This document shows positions 42,763 through 51,134 of a stretch of DNA of 52,520 nt, one piece after another. A program made the position numbers and the translations under genes. Position 1 is the first letter of the stretch. Each line of letters begins with the position of its first letter. Under the pieces are notes generated by a model. That model searched no databases. It saw nothing but the letters and a program-made list of their open reading frames with translations, and was not told the origin of the DNA. Location of the stretch: assembly GCA_023391695.1 (NCBI GenBank), contig JAEWAK010000033.1, forward strand, positions 1-52,520. The letters run 5' to 3'. The stretch comes from Bacillota bacterium (GTDB lineage: Bacteria; Bacillota; Clostridia; Lachnospirales; Lachnospiraceae).

Positions 42763-42918
42763 TTATTCCTTCTTTGAAGAATTATCAGATAGCATTTTTT
42801 CGAACCACTGAATGAATATTACCAGGAATGTAATAACTAAGATAACTGCAAATATACCGAACATTCCCTTCCACATAATATCCAGGGATAATAAAACTGT
42901 TTCAATATCACCTAACAT
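42763..42918 (-). CDS. OadG-related small sodium-pump subunit
   Basis: 51 residues: MLGDIETVLLSLDIMWKGMF, then one membrane helix (GIFAVILVITFLVIFIQWF) and a short charged tail KMLSDNSSKKE. Length, single helix and position directly downstream of a decarboxylase beta subunit match the OadG-type small subunit family, which helps assemble the sodium pump. GGAG lies in the leader AAAGGAGTTATCTT before the ATG. It is 81 bases after oadB and before the large palindromic terminator. Confidence 0.8.
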   Translation of the reverse strand: MLGDIETVLLSLDIMWKGMFGIFAVILVITFLVIFIQWFEKMLSDNSSKKE

Positions 42919-42999
42919 AAGATAACTCCTTTCCAGGCAAATTGCACTAATAAAAGTTATGAATAATTATTAATTGATGTATTCGTAAGTAAAATAATG

Positions 43000-44136
43000 T
43001 TACAGAAGTCTGCTGACTAGGCCTATGATAATACCGCCGGCTACAACGGAAGCAATCTGGCCGGAAACGTTGGCTCCAATTGCATGCATCAATATGTGGT
43101 TGGTAGGATCTTCTTTAATGGCCATCTTCTGAACAACACGGGCAGACATAGGGAATGCAGAGATTCCGGCTGCACCGATCATAGGATTTAATTTATTTTT
43201 GCGGAAAAGATTAATAATCTTAGCAAACATTACGCCGCCGATGGTATCGAATATAAATGCCACCAGACCAAGGCCCATGATTAAGAGGGTCTGCCAGGTA
43301 ACGAAAGCTTCTGCCTTCATACTGAAGGAAATGGTGATACCGAGCAGTAAGGTAATAAGGTTGGCAAGGGAATCCTGTGCCGTTTCGGACAGGCTGTTCA
43401 GTACGCCGCATTCACGGAGTAAGTTACCAAACATTAAGAAACCAACCAGGGCAACGGACATAGGTGCTACCAGACCGGCAATAACAGTAACTAAGATGGG
43501 AAATATAATTTTAATTCTCTTGGATACGGATACCGGATTATAAGGCATACGGATTAAACGTTCTTTCCTGGTGGTAACTAATTTTATGGCGACAGGCTGA
43601 ACCAAGGGAACCAGAGCCATATAGGAATAGGCCGCCACCGCTATGGCGCCGATGTATTTTGATTTTAATAACTGAGATACTAATATAGAAGTCGGACCGT
43701 CTGCCGCACCGATAATACCGATGGAAGCAGCATCTGCCAAATCAAAACCTAAAAGTGTTGCAATGGTTAAAGTGAAGAAGATACCAAACTGGGCAGCTGC
43801 TCCAAATAATAACATGATAGGATTGGAAAGCAGAGGGCCAAAATCAATCATGGCACCGATACCGATAAATAATAAGATGGGCAGTGCTTCTGAAGTCTCA
43901 ATTCCCACATGGAAAAGCCACTCGATAATACCTTCCGTTTCTCCGATACCGCTTAATGACTGATTCAGAACGCCAGACTGCGGTAAGTTGACCAGAATAG
44001 CACCAAATCCCATAGGCAATAATAAGGATGGTTCATATCCTTTCACAATTGCCAGATAAATTAATAAAATACCTACGGCATACATGATTAATTGTGGGAC
44101 TGTAATTGATGTAATTCCTGATAATAAAAAGTCCAT
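43000..44136 (-). CDS. Sodium-ion-translocating decarboxylase beta subunit (OadB/GcdB)
   Basis: 378-residue integral membrane protein, about nine to eleven helices, that couples decarboxylation of a carboxybiotin intermediate to sodium export. Typical stretches: LPMGFGAILVNLP near the start, IGIGAMIDFGPLLSNP, GFDLADAASIGIIGAADGPT with the ion-binding Asp region, and NPMIGAAGISAFPMSARVVQ near the end. No alpha (carboxyltransferase) or biotin-carrier gene lies in this window, so the substrate decarboxylase is elsewhere. Start ATG has GGGAG upstream. Expression is probably set by the riboswitch-like leader at 44190-44333. Confidence 0.93.
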   Translation of the reverse strand: MDFLLSGITSITVPQLIMYAVGILLIYLAIVKGYEPSLLLPMGFGAILVNLPQSGVLNQSLSGIGETEGIIEWLFHVGIETSEALPILLFIGIGAMIDFGPLLSNPIMLLFGAAAQFGIFFTLTIATLLGFDLADAASIGIIGAADGPTSILVSQLLKSKYIGAIAVAAYSYMALVPLVQPVAIKLVTTRKERLIRMPYNPVSVSKRIKIIFPILVTVIAGLVAPMSVALVGFLMFGNLLRECGVLNSLSETAQDSLANLITLLLGITISFSMKAEAFVTWQTLLIMGLGLVAFIFDTIGGVMFAKIINLFRKNKLNPMIGAAGISAFPMSARVVQKMAIKEDPTNHILMHAIGANVSGQIASVVAGGIIIGLVSRLL

Positions 44137-44189
44137 AACAAGTTCTCCCTTCGTGCTTGTACAAGATTAAAGTTTATAGGGTAAGCATG

Positions 44190-44333
44190 AAAAAAACCTG
44201 TATCCTATAAAGGATACAGGTCTTGTCATTTAAAATTAAACCAGAACGTCTCGTCCATAATGTTGATTTAACTGCAAAAATAACGGGATATGAATAATTA
44301 TAAATTATTTCTGCTGACTACTCCCCTATACCT
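44190..44333 (-). ncRNA. yybP-ykoY-type (manganese) riboswitch candidate with terminator
   Basis: Read on the minus strand from ~44333: GGTATAGGGGAGTAG, a P2 hairpin GCAGAAATAA/TTATTTTTGC, AATCAACATTATGG, then ATGACAAGACC. GGGGAGUAG, UCAACA and CAAGACC are the conserved blocks I know for this class. The closing stem is GGUAUAGG with CCUGUAUCC (one bulge). The same CCUGUAUCC can instead pair with AGGAUACAGG (44197-44206) to form a terminator with seven U (44190-44196). So ligand-stabilised P1 would prevent termination, an ON switch for oadB. Confidence 0.75.
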
Positions 44334-44343
44334 AATTACAAAT

Positions 44344-44372
44344 AAAGTACCATAAATAATAGAGGAAGTCAA
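44344..44372 (-). promoter_or_regulatory. Promoter of the oadB riboswitch transcript
   Basis: On the minus strand TTGACT (44367-44372), 17-base spacer, TACTTT (44344-44349). Predicted start at ~44337 places the 5' end four bases before the aptamer, exactly as expected for a riboswitch leader. Confidence 0.7.
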
Positions 44373-44399
44373 TATAATTGAAAGAAAACTACACATTTA

Positions 44400-44428
44400 T
44401 TACAAATAATTTCGATTTATGTTATAAT
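44400..44428 (+). promoter_or_regulatory. Promoter of DUF1905-methyltransferase operon
   Basis: TTACAA (44400-44405), 17-base spacer, TATAAT (44423-44428), 29 bases before the ATG at 44457. It is divergent from the oadB promoter. Confidence 0.6.
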
Positions 44429-44456
44429 ATTAATATTGATTAAAGGAGACAGAAAA

Positions 44457-44669
44457 ATGTGTAAAGTATATGAATTTGATGCTGGAATTAAAAAAGTTCC
44501 GGATATAGACGGCGCTTATGTTGAAATACCTTTTGACGTTAAAAAAGAATTTGGTAAAGGCCGGGTACTGCTTAAGGTGTCAAAACCCGTAATGACGTTG
44601 GTTCGTTATCACCGCAGCGCGGAACAGTCACAGGATTTGATAAATAACTGGCATAAAGGAGTTTCATGA
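44457..44669 (+). CDS. Truncated DUF1905 domain protein
   Basis: 70 residues from ATG 44457 (AAAGGAG nine bases upstream). The first ~37 residues, CKVYEFDAGIKKVPDIDGAY and then VEIPFDVKKEFGKGRV, match the DUF1905 beginning very well, but the remaining ~33 residues do not resemble the family and the usual C-terminal half (~55 residues) is missing. Its TGA overlaps the next ATG (ATGA), so it may survive because it drives translation of the methyltransferase. It may be a deletion remnant. Confidence 0.6.
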   Translation: MCKVYEFDAGIKKVPDIDGAYVEIPFDVKKEFGKGRVLLKVSKPVMTLVRYHRSAEQSQDLINNWHKGVS

Positions 44670-46147
44670 TAAGAGATATATTTGAAAATATTAAAAGCAA
44701 AAATGACATCAGGCAGAATTTAATAAAACTGCGGGCCGAATTAAAGGAAGGCCATAATAAATCGGCTCTTTTGTATCAAATCGGCGGGGATTACACAATC
44801 TTTGACCGGCTGCTGTCAAGTGAAGATGCAAAGGTTAGAAAGAATACGGCATTGATTATGGGAGAACTGGCAGTCCCATCTTTCCTTGGAAAACTTATGG
44901 AAGCTTACAAAAGGGAAACACAGCTCTTTGTAAGGAGTTCTTATTTAACGGCAATAAAAGGCCTGGATTACAAAAGCCTCCTTCCGGAATTAAAAGAAAG
45001 GCTGGCGGCTTTGGGTAACCTGGAAACAGATGAAGCCGATAAAAAGCATATCAACGAGGAGATCCGTGTGCTGTCCGACCTTATTATATCGGCGGAAGGA
45101 ATAAAAAGGCATGTATTTACCGGTTATAACGTGCCGTCTAAGTTAGTGCTGTTAACAAACCGCAATTTCGTGCCGGTAACACTGGGGCAGATAAAAGACG
45201 CGAAAGCCAGGGAATTCAATGCCGGTATCATAGTAAAAACGGCTGATTTAAAGCCGGTATTATCCATAAGGACCTACAGTGAACTGCTGTTTATGCTGGA
45301 GGATATAAAAACCTGCGGTATGGATGCCTCTATGGCGGCAAAAAGCCTGGCAGGCAGCAGCCTGTTAGATTTTCTGAAGGATAGGCACGAAAAAGGTGCC
45401 CCTTTTTATTTCCGGATTGAGCTGAAAAGTAAAGCTGCCCTGGATAAGAAAAGTGCATTTACAAAAAAGCTGGGACTTGAACTGGAACGCTTAACCGGCA
45501 GGGAACTGATTAACAGTACCTCAAATTATGAATTTGAAATAAGGCTGATTGAAAATAAAGAAGGAAGTTACAACCTGTTAATAAAGTTATTCACCATAAT
45601 GGATGACAGGTTTTCCTACCGTAAGAATGCAATAGCAACCAGCATACAGCCGGTGAATGCGGCCCTTGCTGCTGCTCTTGCCAAGGAGTATCTGAAGGAG
45701 GGGGCTCAGAGTCTGGATCCCTTCTGCGGCGTTGGGACGATGCTGATTGAACGGCATAAACTGGTGGAGGCCGGCACCATGTACGGCTTGGACATCTACG
45801 GTGATGCAATAGAGAAAGCAAAAGAGAATTCCAAAGCGGCCCGTATCATAATACACTACATCAACCGGGATTTTTTTGATTTTAAACATGAATATCTCTT
45901 TGATGAAATCATTACGGATATGCCAAGGGTCATGGGACATAAAGAAGAGGCGGAAATTTATGAACTGCACCGAAGATTTTTCTTAAAAGCAAAAGAACAC
46001 CTGAAAAAGGACGGTATCCTGATCCTGTATTCCCATAACCGGGATTTTATAAAGAAACTGATAAACGGGAAGTTTTACCGTTTAGAACGGGAGTATGAGA
46101 TTTCTAAAAAAGAAGGGGCATATTTATTCATAATCCGTTCCATATAA
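44666..46147 (+). CDS. HEAT-repeat / THUMP-like SAM-dependent methyltransferase
   Basis: 493 residues. N-terminal ~130 residues are alpha-helical with a PBS-lyase/HEAT-like unit (EDAKVRKNTALIMGELAVPS). A middle region (about 140-310) is THUMP-like or RNA-binding. The C-terminal Rossmann methyltransferase (about 325-493) has motif I LDPFCGVGTML and a DMPR tetrad where adenine/guanine N-methylases have NPPY or DPPY. Nearest relatives are RlmL/Trm11-type RNA methyltransferases; target RNA unknown. It overlaps the preceding gene by 4 bases. Confidence 0.78.
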   Translation: MIRDIFENIKSKNDIRQNLIKLRAELKEGHNKSALLYQIGGDYTIFDRLLSSEDAKVRKNTALIMGELAVPSFLGKLMEAYKRETQLFVRSSYLTAIKGLDYKSLLPELKERLAALGNLETDEADKKHINEEIRVLSDLIISAEGIKRHVFTGYNVPSKLVLLTNRNFVPVTLGQIKDAKAREFNAGIIVKTADLKPVLSIRTYSELLFMLEDIKTCGMDASMAAKSLAGSSLLDFLKDRHEKGAPFYFRIELKSKAALDKKSAFTKKLGLELERLTGRELINSTSNYEFEIRLIENKEGSYNLLIKLFTIMDDRFSYRKNAIATSIQPVNAALAAALAKEYLKEGAQSLDPFCGVGTMLIERHKLVEAGTMYGLDIYGDAIEKAKENSKAARIIIHYINRDFFDFKHEYLFDEIITDMPRVMGHKEEAEIYELHRRFFLKAKEHLKKDGILILYSHNRDFIKKLINGKFYRLEREYEISKKEGAYLFIIRSI

Positions 46148-46172
46148 AATATAAGGAAAGGCAGGAAGCAGA

Positions 46173-47096
46173 GTGGCAAAAATTGTTGAACTAAACATGG
46201 AAAATAAAGAAGAATTATGTGAAGTCGCAAAAGCCTTATCGTCACCGGTTCGTATTGAAATCTTAAAATTGCTGTATCATGAAGGCTTAATTATAAATGA
46301 AATTGCAAAAAAACTTAACATTCCACCGTCCAGTGCCGCCCTTCATGTTAAGGTCCTCGAAAAAGCGAACCTGATACGGTTAGAGGAACAGCCCGGAACC
46401 AGAGGTTCCATGAAGCTCTGCAACCGGAAAAAAGATTATGTGAATATCAGTTTAATTGCTACCAATTATCATATAAACGAAGTAGCCAGTGTGGAAATGC
46501 CCATCGGTGCCTTTTCGGAATGCAGCGTAGTCCCTACCTGCGGTCTTGCCGATATGGAGCATATCATCGGAATGGAGGATACAGAGTATTGTTTTTATCT
46601 TCCGGAACGGATACATGCGCAGATTATATGGAGTTCAGGCGGTTACCTGGAATACCGTTTTCCAAATCTAGTTCCAAAAGGAAGGGAGCCAAAGAAGGTC
46701 AGTTTATCCATGGAAATCTGTTCCGAGGCGCCCAGTTACCGGGAAGACTGGAAGTCTGACATAACCGTATGGATCAACGGGCAGGAGTGCGGTTCCTTTA
46801 CAAGTCCGGGAGATTTTGGCGCCAGGAGGGGACGCCTGAATCCGGTCACCTGGGAATCGGGCAACACCCAGCATGGTTTATTAATGACCTGGGAAATCAA
46901 CCATGAAGGTGCCTTTATCAATGAAATGAAAGTAAATGATTGCAGCATGGATGAACTTAATATTATGGACCAATCCTCCATTACGGTCCGAATCGGGAAC
47001 AAGCCGGATGCAAAATATGCGGGAGGGTTTAATTTATTTGGTAAAAATTTCGGGGACTACGCCCAGGATATAATTCTGAATGTAGAATATTGTTAA
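46173..47096 (+). CDS. ArsR-type regulator with large C-terminal sensing domain
   Basis: 307 residues, GTG start behind a GGAAG site. Winged helix at ~12-85: EVAKALSSPVRIEILKLLYH, INEIAKKLNIPPSSAALHVK, VLEKANLIRLEEQPG. The remaining ~220 residues are beta-rich with many Trp, Tyr and Gly, similar to uncharacterised ligand-binding domains of COG4189-type regulators, and contain no metal-binding Cys pair. It lies 26 bases after the methyltransferase and upstream of the sugar ABC importer, so control of that importer is plausible. Confidence 0.82.
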   Translation: MAKIVELNMENKEELCEVAKALSSPVRIEILKLLYHEGLIINEIAKKLNIPPSSAALHVKVLEKANLIRLEEQPGTRGSMKLCNRKKDYVNISLIATNYHINEVASVEMPIGAFSECSVVPTCGLADMEHIIGMEDTEYCFYLPERIHAQIIWSSGGYLEYRFPNLVPKGREPKKVSLSMEICSEAPSYREDWKSDITVWINGQECGSFTSPGDFGARRGRLNPVTWESGNTQHGLLMTWEINHEGAFINEMKVNDCSMDELNIMDQSSITVRIGNKPDAKYAGGFNLFGKNFGDYAQDIILNVEYC

Positions 47097-47145
47097 GTAT
47101 TACATAATGCTGCTTGTGGAGGCAGCGATAAAAAACGTACTTATG

Positions 47146-47187
47146 AAAGACGACAGCAAGAGAGAAGCTTGTATCGTCTTTTTTTAT
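47146..47187 (+). terminator. Terminator after the ArsR-type gene
   Basis: AAAGACGA (47146-47153) with TCGTCTTT (47174-47181), inner CAAG/CTTG, then a run of seven T. Confidence 0.9.
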
Positions 47188-47347
47188 CTTTTAGGGTTGG
47201 GGAGTCAAAAAGTCCGCTTAGATACCTCAATCCTAAAATGAACAAAACTTCTGTTGAAATAATTATGCATCAAAACAAAACAACAGAAATATTGTTTAAA
47301 TGATAATTATAGCTATATATTATACTTAAAATTTTAATTGTAAAATA

Positions 47348-47376
47348 TTGACAATATAGATAGAATCACTTAAAAT
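47348..47376 (+). promoter_or_regulatory. Promoter of sugar ABC importer operon
   Basis: Perfect TTGACA (47348-47353), 17-base spacer, TAAAAT (47371-47376). Leader ~170 bases. The AT-rich stretch 47190-47347 shows no clear operator. Confidence 0.65.
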
Positions 47377-47554
47377 AAAAATTAAGGAACAATAAATATG
47401 TTAGAATTAAGTTTTGTTCCAAAAAAAGTCCTGGATTCAACAAGGTTTATGTTATAAAAAATAAAGTACGTTTGCCGGCATTTAACGTACCTATAAGGGG
47501 GATGTTTATAAACATAAATTTTGCCTGAACCAAAATCTAAAGGGAGGTTTTTTC

Positions 47555-48943
47555 ATGAAGAAAAAATTATTATGCGTATTGGCAGCAGTAAGTCTCATAG
47601 CCTTTTCATTTACCGGCTGTTCCAGGAATACGGACAGTACCGCCAATACGGACAATGGCCCGGAACAGGCCGGCGCTGCGGATACGAAAGAGAAAGCGGC
47701 TGCCACGGATACGGTGGACGTTAACGAAGACGGTACCGTTAATAATCCGGAGAATGTGAAAACGGAGGAAGGCAAATTGGTATTCTGGTCCTTGTTCAGC
47801 GGCGGGGACGGCTCCTTTATGGATTCCATTATTTCAGATTATAATGCCACAAATCCGTCCATGGACGTCCAGTCCATTATGTTAGTCTGGGGGGATTATT
47901 ATACGAAGCTCCAGACTGCCGTAGCAGCGAAAAAAGGACCGGATATCGGGATTTCCCATGTATCGAAGCTTCCGGAACTGGTGGAGCAGGGCGTTGTAAT
48001 TTCCATAGATAATTATGCCGATGAAATCGGGGTTGATTGGAGCCAGTATACGGATACCACAAAAAACAGCATTACTTTTGACGGTTCTGCCTATGCCATG
48101 CCTTTGGATACCCATGCGGAAATATTGTATTTTAACAAAGATATATTGGAAAAAGCAGGTGTTGCATTAAATGGGGACGGCCAGCTGGATATCGGCAGTG
48201 TTGATGATTTCTATGCAATTCTGGATAAAATCAAGGCAGTTCTTCCGGAAGGTGCATCTCCCATTGCTATCACCAATTCAGGAGACGATCCTTACCGTTT
48301 ATGGTGGGCGGTTTATTTCCAGATGGGCGGGACTGCCCTGCTAAAGGAAGACGGATCGGAAGTTACCATGGATAAGGACATTGCGGTGAAGGCCGCGGGT
48401 TTTGTAAAAGGTTTATATGACAAGGGTTATGTCAGCCAGGGCATTGATGACCACCAGGCATTTTTCCAGAGCGGCCAGGCAGGTCTTGGCATTGCCGGAA
48501 CCTGGGCTACGGGAGCTTTTGAACAGACGGAAAATTTAAACTTCGGTGCGCAGTCCTTCCCCCAGTTATTTGGGAAGAATGCCTGCTGGGCAGATGCCCA
48601 CACCCTGATTATTCCTTATAACAAAGACAGGACGGAAGAGGAAACAAAAGCAGCGGTTGAGTTCATATATTATGTATCCTCCAAAGGAGCGGCGGCCTGG
48701 GCGAAATCCGGCCAGATTCCATCCAATAAATCCGTACTGGAAAGTGAAGAGTACTTATCCATGAACTATAGAAGTGACTATAAAGGCGCTCTGGATACTG
48801 CCGTACTGCCGGCTAAGAATCCGAACTTCTACGCCATGAAGGATTCCATGATAACAAACCTGAATACCATCTGGACCGGTCAGACCGATTCCAAAACGGC
48901 AATCGACAGCCTTTATGACGAATTAAAAATGAATCTGAACTGA
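47555..48943 (+). CDS. Sugar ABC transporter substrate-binding lipoprotein
   Basis: 462-residue family 1 extracellular solute-binding protein. Lipoprotein signal LLCVLAAVSLIAFSFTGC with the lipobox Cys at ~22, an acidic linker (to ~70), then the two-lobe binding fold (GKLVFWSLFSGGDGSFMDSI; AAKKGPDIGISHVSKLPELV; HAEILYFNKDILEKAG). AAAGGGAGG precedes the ATG. Two permease genes follow. Such proteins bind oligosaccharides or other sugars; the ligand is not readable. Confidence 0.94.
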   Translation: MKKKLLCVLAAVSLIAFSFTGCSRNTDSTANTDNGPEQAGAADTKEKAAATDTVDVNEDGTVNNPENVKTEEGKLVFWSLFSGGDGSFMDSIISDYNATNPSMDVQSIMLVWGDYYTKLQTAVAAKKGPDIGISHVSKLPELVEQGVVISIDNYADEIGVDWSQYTDTTKNSITFDGSAYAMPLDTHAEILYFNKDILEKAGVALNGDGQLDIGSVDDFYAILDKIKAVLPEGASPIAITNSGDDPYRLWWAVYFQMGGTALLKEDGSEVTMDKDIAVKAAGFVKGLYDKGYVSQGIDDHQAFFQSGQAGLGIAGTWATGAFEQTENLNFGAQSFPQLFGKNACWADAHTLIIPYNKDRTEEETKAAVEFIYYVSSKGAAAWAKSGQIPSNKSVLESEEYLSMNYRSDYKGALDTAVLPAKNPNFYAMKDSMITNLNTIWTGQTDSKTAIDSLYDELKMNLN

Positions 48944-48979
48944 CAGGAAATAATTACTAAAATATCAGGAGGGATAAGC

Positions 48980-49873
48980 ATGGGCAGCAAAGCGAAGAAA
49001 ATCAGGACAGCACTGGCTGCGGCCGGGTTTATACTGCCGTTTCTCATTTTTTATACGGTATTTACCATATGGCCGATGATCCAGGGAGTCTATGTAAGCC
49101 TGCATAAATGGGGGCTTATGGGTAAAATAAGATTTATCGGCCTGGGTAACTATTCGAAATTCCTACAGGACAAATATTTTTGGGGCGCTTTACGGAATAC
49201 TGCAGTATTTGCAGTTATTACCGTACCGGCATTAATGATTTGTGCAATTGCATTAGCTTTGCTTGCCAACCGGGCCAGTAAATTACAGAAGCTGTTCCGG
49301 ATCTGCTATTACCTGCCCAATGTATTATCGGTTTCGGTGGCTTCCTTTACGGCAATTTACATGTTCGCTCCTTACCGGGGATTTATCAATAATTTTCTGC
49401 ACAGTCTGGGTATTCTGGCTCCGGGAGCGGAGATACAGTGGCTCCAGGACAATCACCTGGCCTGGGCTACCATATCATTAATGACTATCTGGTGGACGGT
49501 GGGCTTTAGCATGATGATTTACTTATCTGCCTTACAGGATATACCGGAACAGGTATACGAAGCGGCAGACATTGACGGCGCGTCCGGGAGGGCGCAGCTC
49601 TTTCTTATCGTACTGCCCTTGCTCAAGCCTACCACTTATCTGGTTTTACTGCTCCAGGTCATTGCATGTTTTAAAGTGTTCGGACAGATTTACATGATTA
49701 CGGGGGGCGGGCCCGGCACTAGTACCAGACCGTTGATCCAGTACATATATGAAACGGCTTTTGAGAAAAATGATATGGGGTATTCATCGGCAATATCCTA
49801 TGTACTGTTTTTGATTTTGGTTATACTGTCATTGATTCAGCTTAAGGTTCAAAGTAAGGGGGAAAAAGTATGA
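48980..49873 (+). CDS. Sugar ABC transporter permease, MalF/UgpA type
   Basis: 297 residues with six membrane helices. Start region FILPFLIFYTVFTIWPMIQG and VYVSLHKWGL are typical, and the EAA loop that docks the ATPase reads EQVYEAADIDGASGRAQLFL followed by IVLPLLKPT. It follows the binding protein by 36 bases; AGGAGG precedes the ATG. Its stop overlaps the next ATG (ATGA). Confidence 0.95.
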   Translation: MGSKAKKIRTALAAAGFILPFLIFYTVFTIWPMIQGVYVSLHKWGLMGKIRFIGLGNYSKFLQDKYFWGALRNTAVFAVITVPALMICAIALALLANRASKLQKLFRICYYLPNVLSVSVASFTAIYMFAPYRGFINNFLHSLGILAPGAEIQWLQDNHLAWATISLMTIWWTVGFSMMIYLSALQDIPEQVYEAADIDGASGRAQLFLIVLPLLKPTTYLVLLLQVIACFKVFGQIYMITGGGPGTSTRPLIQYIYETAFEKNDMGYSSAISYVLFLILVILSLIQLKVQSKGEKV

Positions 49874-50697
49874 ATAAGAAAATAAAGACAGGTAAATTAC
49901 TTTTGACGGCACTTTCTGTTCTTATTGCCCTTATATTTGTTACTCCTCTTATCTGGTCCCTGGCGGTATCTTTTCAGCGGGAAGGAAAGCAGATCACAAA
50001 TATCTGGGATTGGTTTGCGCCTCCCTTTACCATTGAAAATTATCCGGGGATAATTTTCCACAGTGACGTTCCTGCCTGGATGTTAAACAGTTTGTTTATC
50101 TCCGCCCTTTCCACCTTCCTGGTAGTATTTCTGTCTGCTCTGGCGGCATATGCCATAGCCAAGATAAACTTTAAGGGAAAAGGGCTGCTTTATTTTTATT
50201 TCCTGGTCGGTTTAATGGTTCCTGGGGAGGCAACCATTGTACCCCTGTTCATTACGGCAAATAAACTGAATCTGATTGATACCTATGCGGGACTTATATT
50301 TCCTACCATTGCTGGATCCATGAACCTTATTATCATGACTGCTTTTTTTAAAGGAATTCCAAATGAGCTGCTGGAGTCGGTTAGAATTGACGGAGGCGGG
50401 GAGATAACCATATTTACCCGGATTGTACTGCCTCTTTCCAAAGTAGTCCTTGTAACGGTAGCTATCTTTGCATTCGTGGGAAGCTGGAATAATTATCTAT
50501 GGCCACTGCTTTGTGCCATGAGCAGTGAAAAATTCACGCTGCCCATCGGTATTCCCACCTTTGCGGGAACGTATACCGTAGACTATGTACGGCCCATGAC
50601 CGCCAATATGGTGGCATCCTTGCCGGCCATCCTCCTGTTCATTTTGTTTGAAAAACAGATTGTAAAAGGAATCACCATGACAGGAGTAAAAGGGTAA
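49870..50697 (+). CDS. Sugar ABC transporter permease, MalG/UgpE type
   Basis: 275 residues with six membrane helices and the EAA loop ELLESVRIDGGGEITIFTRI followed by VLPLSKV. Overlaps the preceding permease by 4 bases. No ATP-binding subunit follows; as in many Firmicutes, a shared MsmX-type ATPase would energise it. No glycoside hydrolase is in the operon, so substrate assignment is open. Confidence 0.95.
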   Translation: MNKKIKTGKLLLTALSVLIALIFVTPLIWSLAVSFQREGKQITNIWDWFAPPFTIENYPGIIFHSDVPAWMLNSLFISALSTFLVVFLSALAAYAIAKINFKGKGLLYFYFLVGLMVPGEATIVPLFITANKLNLIDTYAGLIFPTIAGSMNLIIMTAFFKGIPNELLESVRIDGGGEITIFTRIVLPLSKVVLVTVAIFAFVGSWNNYLWPLLCAMSSEKFTLPIGIPTFAGTYTVDYVRPMTANMVASLPAILLFILFEKQIVKGITMTGVKG

Positions 50698-50912
50698 TAA
50701 TACTAAATTAACTCAGTCGTTTTAAATCAGCCCTGGCAAAGAGGTATTGAATACAAGGGCCAGCCTATAAGGATTCCGTTTATTCGGTTATTGCTATACC
50801 CAGGTTACCGATATACGTCAGGAAATAAACGGATTAATGGATAGTAATAGGAAAATCAAAATTTATTCAATTCGAAAGGTATAAATTAAAAAGCAATAAA
50901 AATAACCATAGA

Positions 50913-50970
50913 AATGCTTCTTATGAGCTGTAGTTGGGGAACAATTATAACTCATAAGAGCATTATTTTT
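50913..50970 (+). terminator. Terminator of the sugar ABC operon
   Basis: AATGCTTCTTATGAG (50913-50927) pairs with CTCATAAGAGCATT (50951-50964), one bulged T, followed by ATTTTT. Nothing else is seen between the last permease (50697) and this point. Confidence 0.8.
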
Positions 50971-51016
50971 ATACCCTGAGCATGTGATATGGTATTCACT
51001 TGTTCTTAGTAAATGT

Positions 51017-51045
51017 TTGTAACAGGGGGAAACATAGAGTATAAT
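51017..51045 (+). promoter_or_regulatory. nfo: Promoter of nfo
   Basis: TTGTAA (51017-51022), 17-base spacer, perfect TATAAT (51040-51045), 90 bases before the nfo start. Confidence 0.65.
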
Positions 51046-51077
51046 ATGAGAAGGAGAAAGTATAGTGGGGGATTTAT

Positions 51078-51125
51078 ATGGAAAACTTAATAATAAAAGA
51101 TTTGATAAGAATGATATTAGAATAG
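51078..51125 (+). CDS. Possible 15-residue leader peptide before nfo
   Basis: ATG behind GGGGGA opens MENLIIKDLIRMILE and stops at TAG 51123-51125; that stop overlaps the AGGAG site of nfo (start 51135). Possibly couples translation to nfo. Too short to judge by composition. Confidence 0.3.
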   Translation: MENLIIKDLIRMILE

Positions 51126-51134
51126 GAGTATTTA

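Noticed and set aside
45587..45970. 127-codon minus-strand frame
   Set aside because: Antisense to the methyltransferase domain with its motif-coding sequence; no ribosome site.
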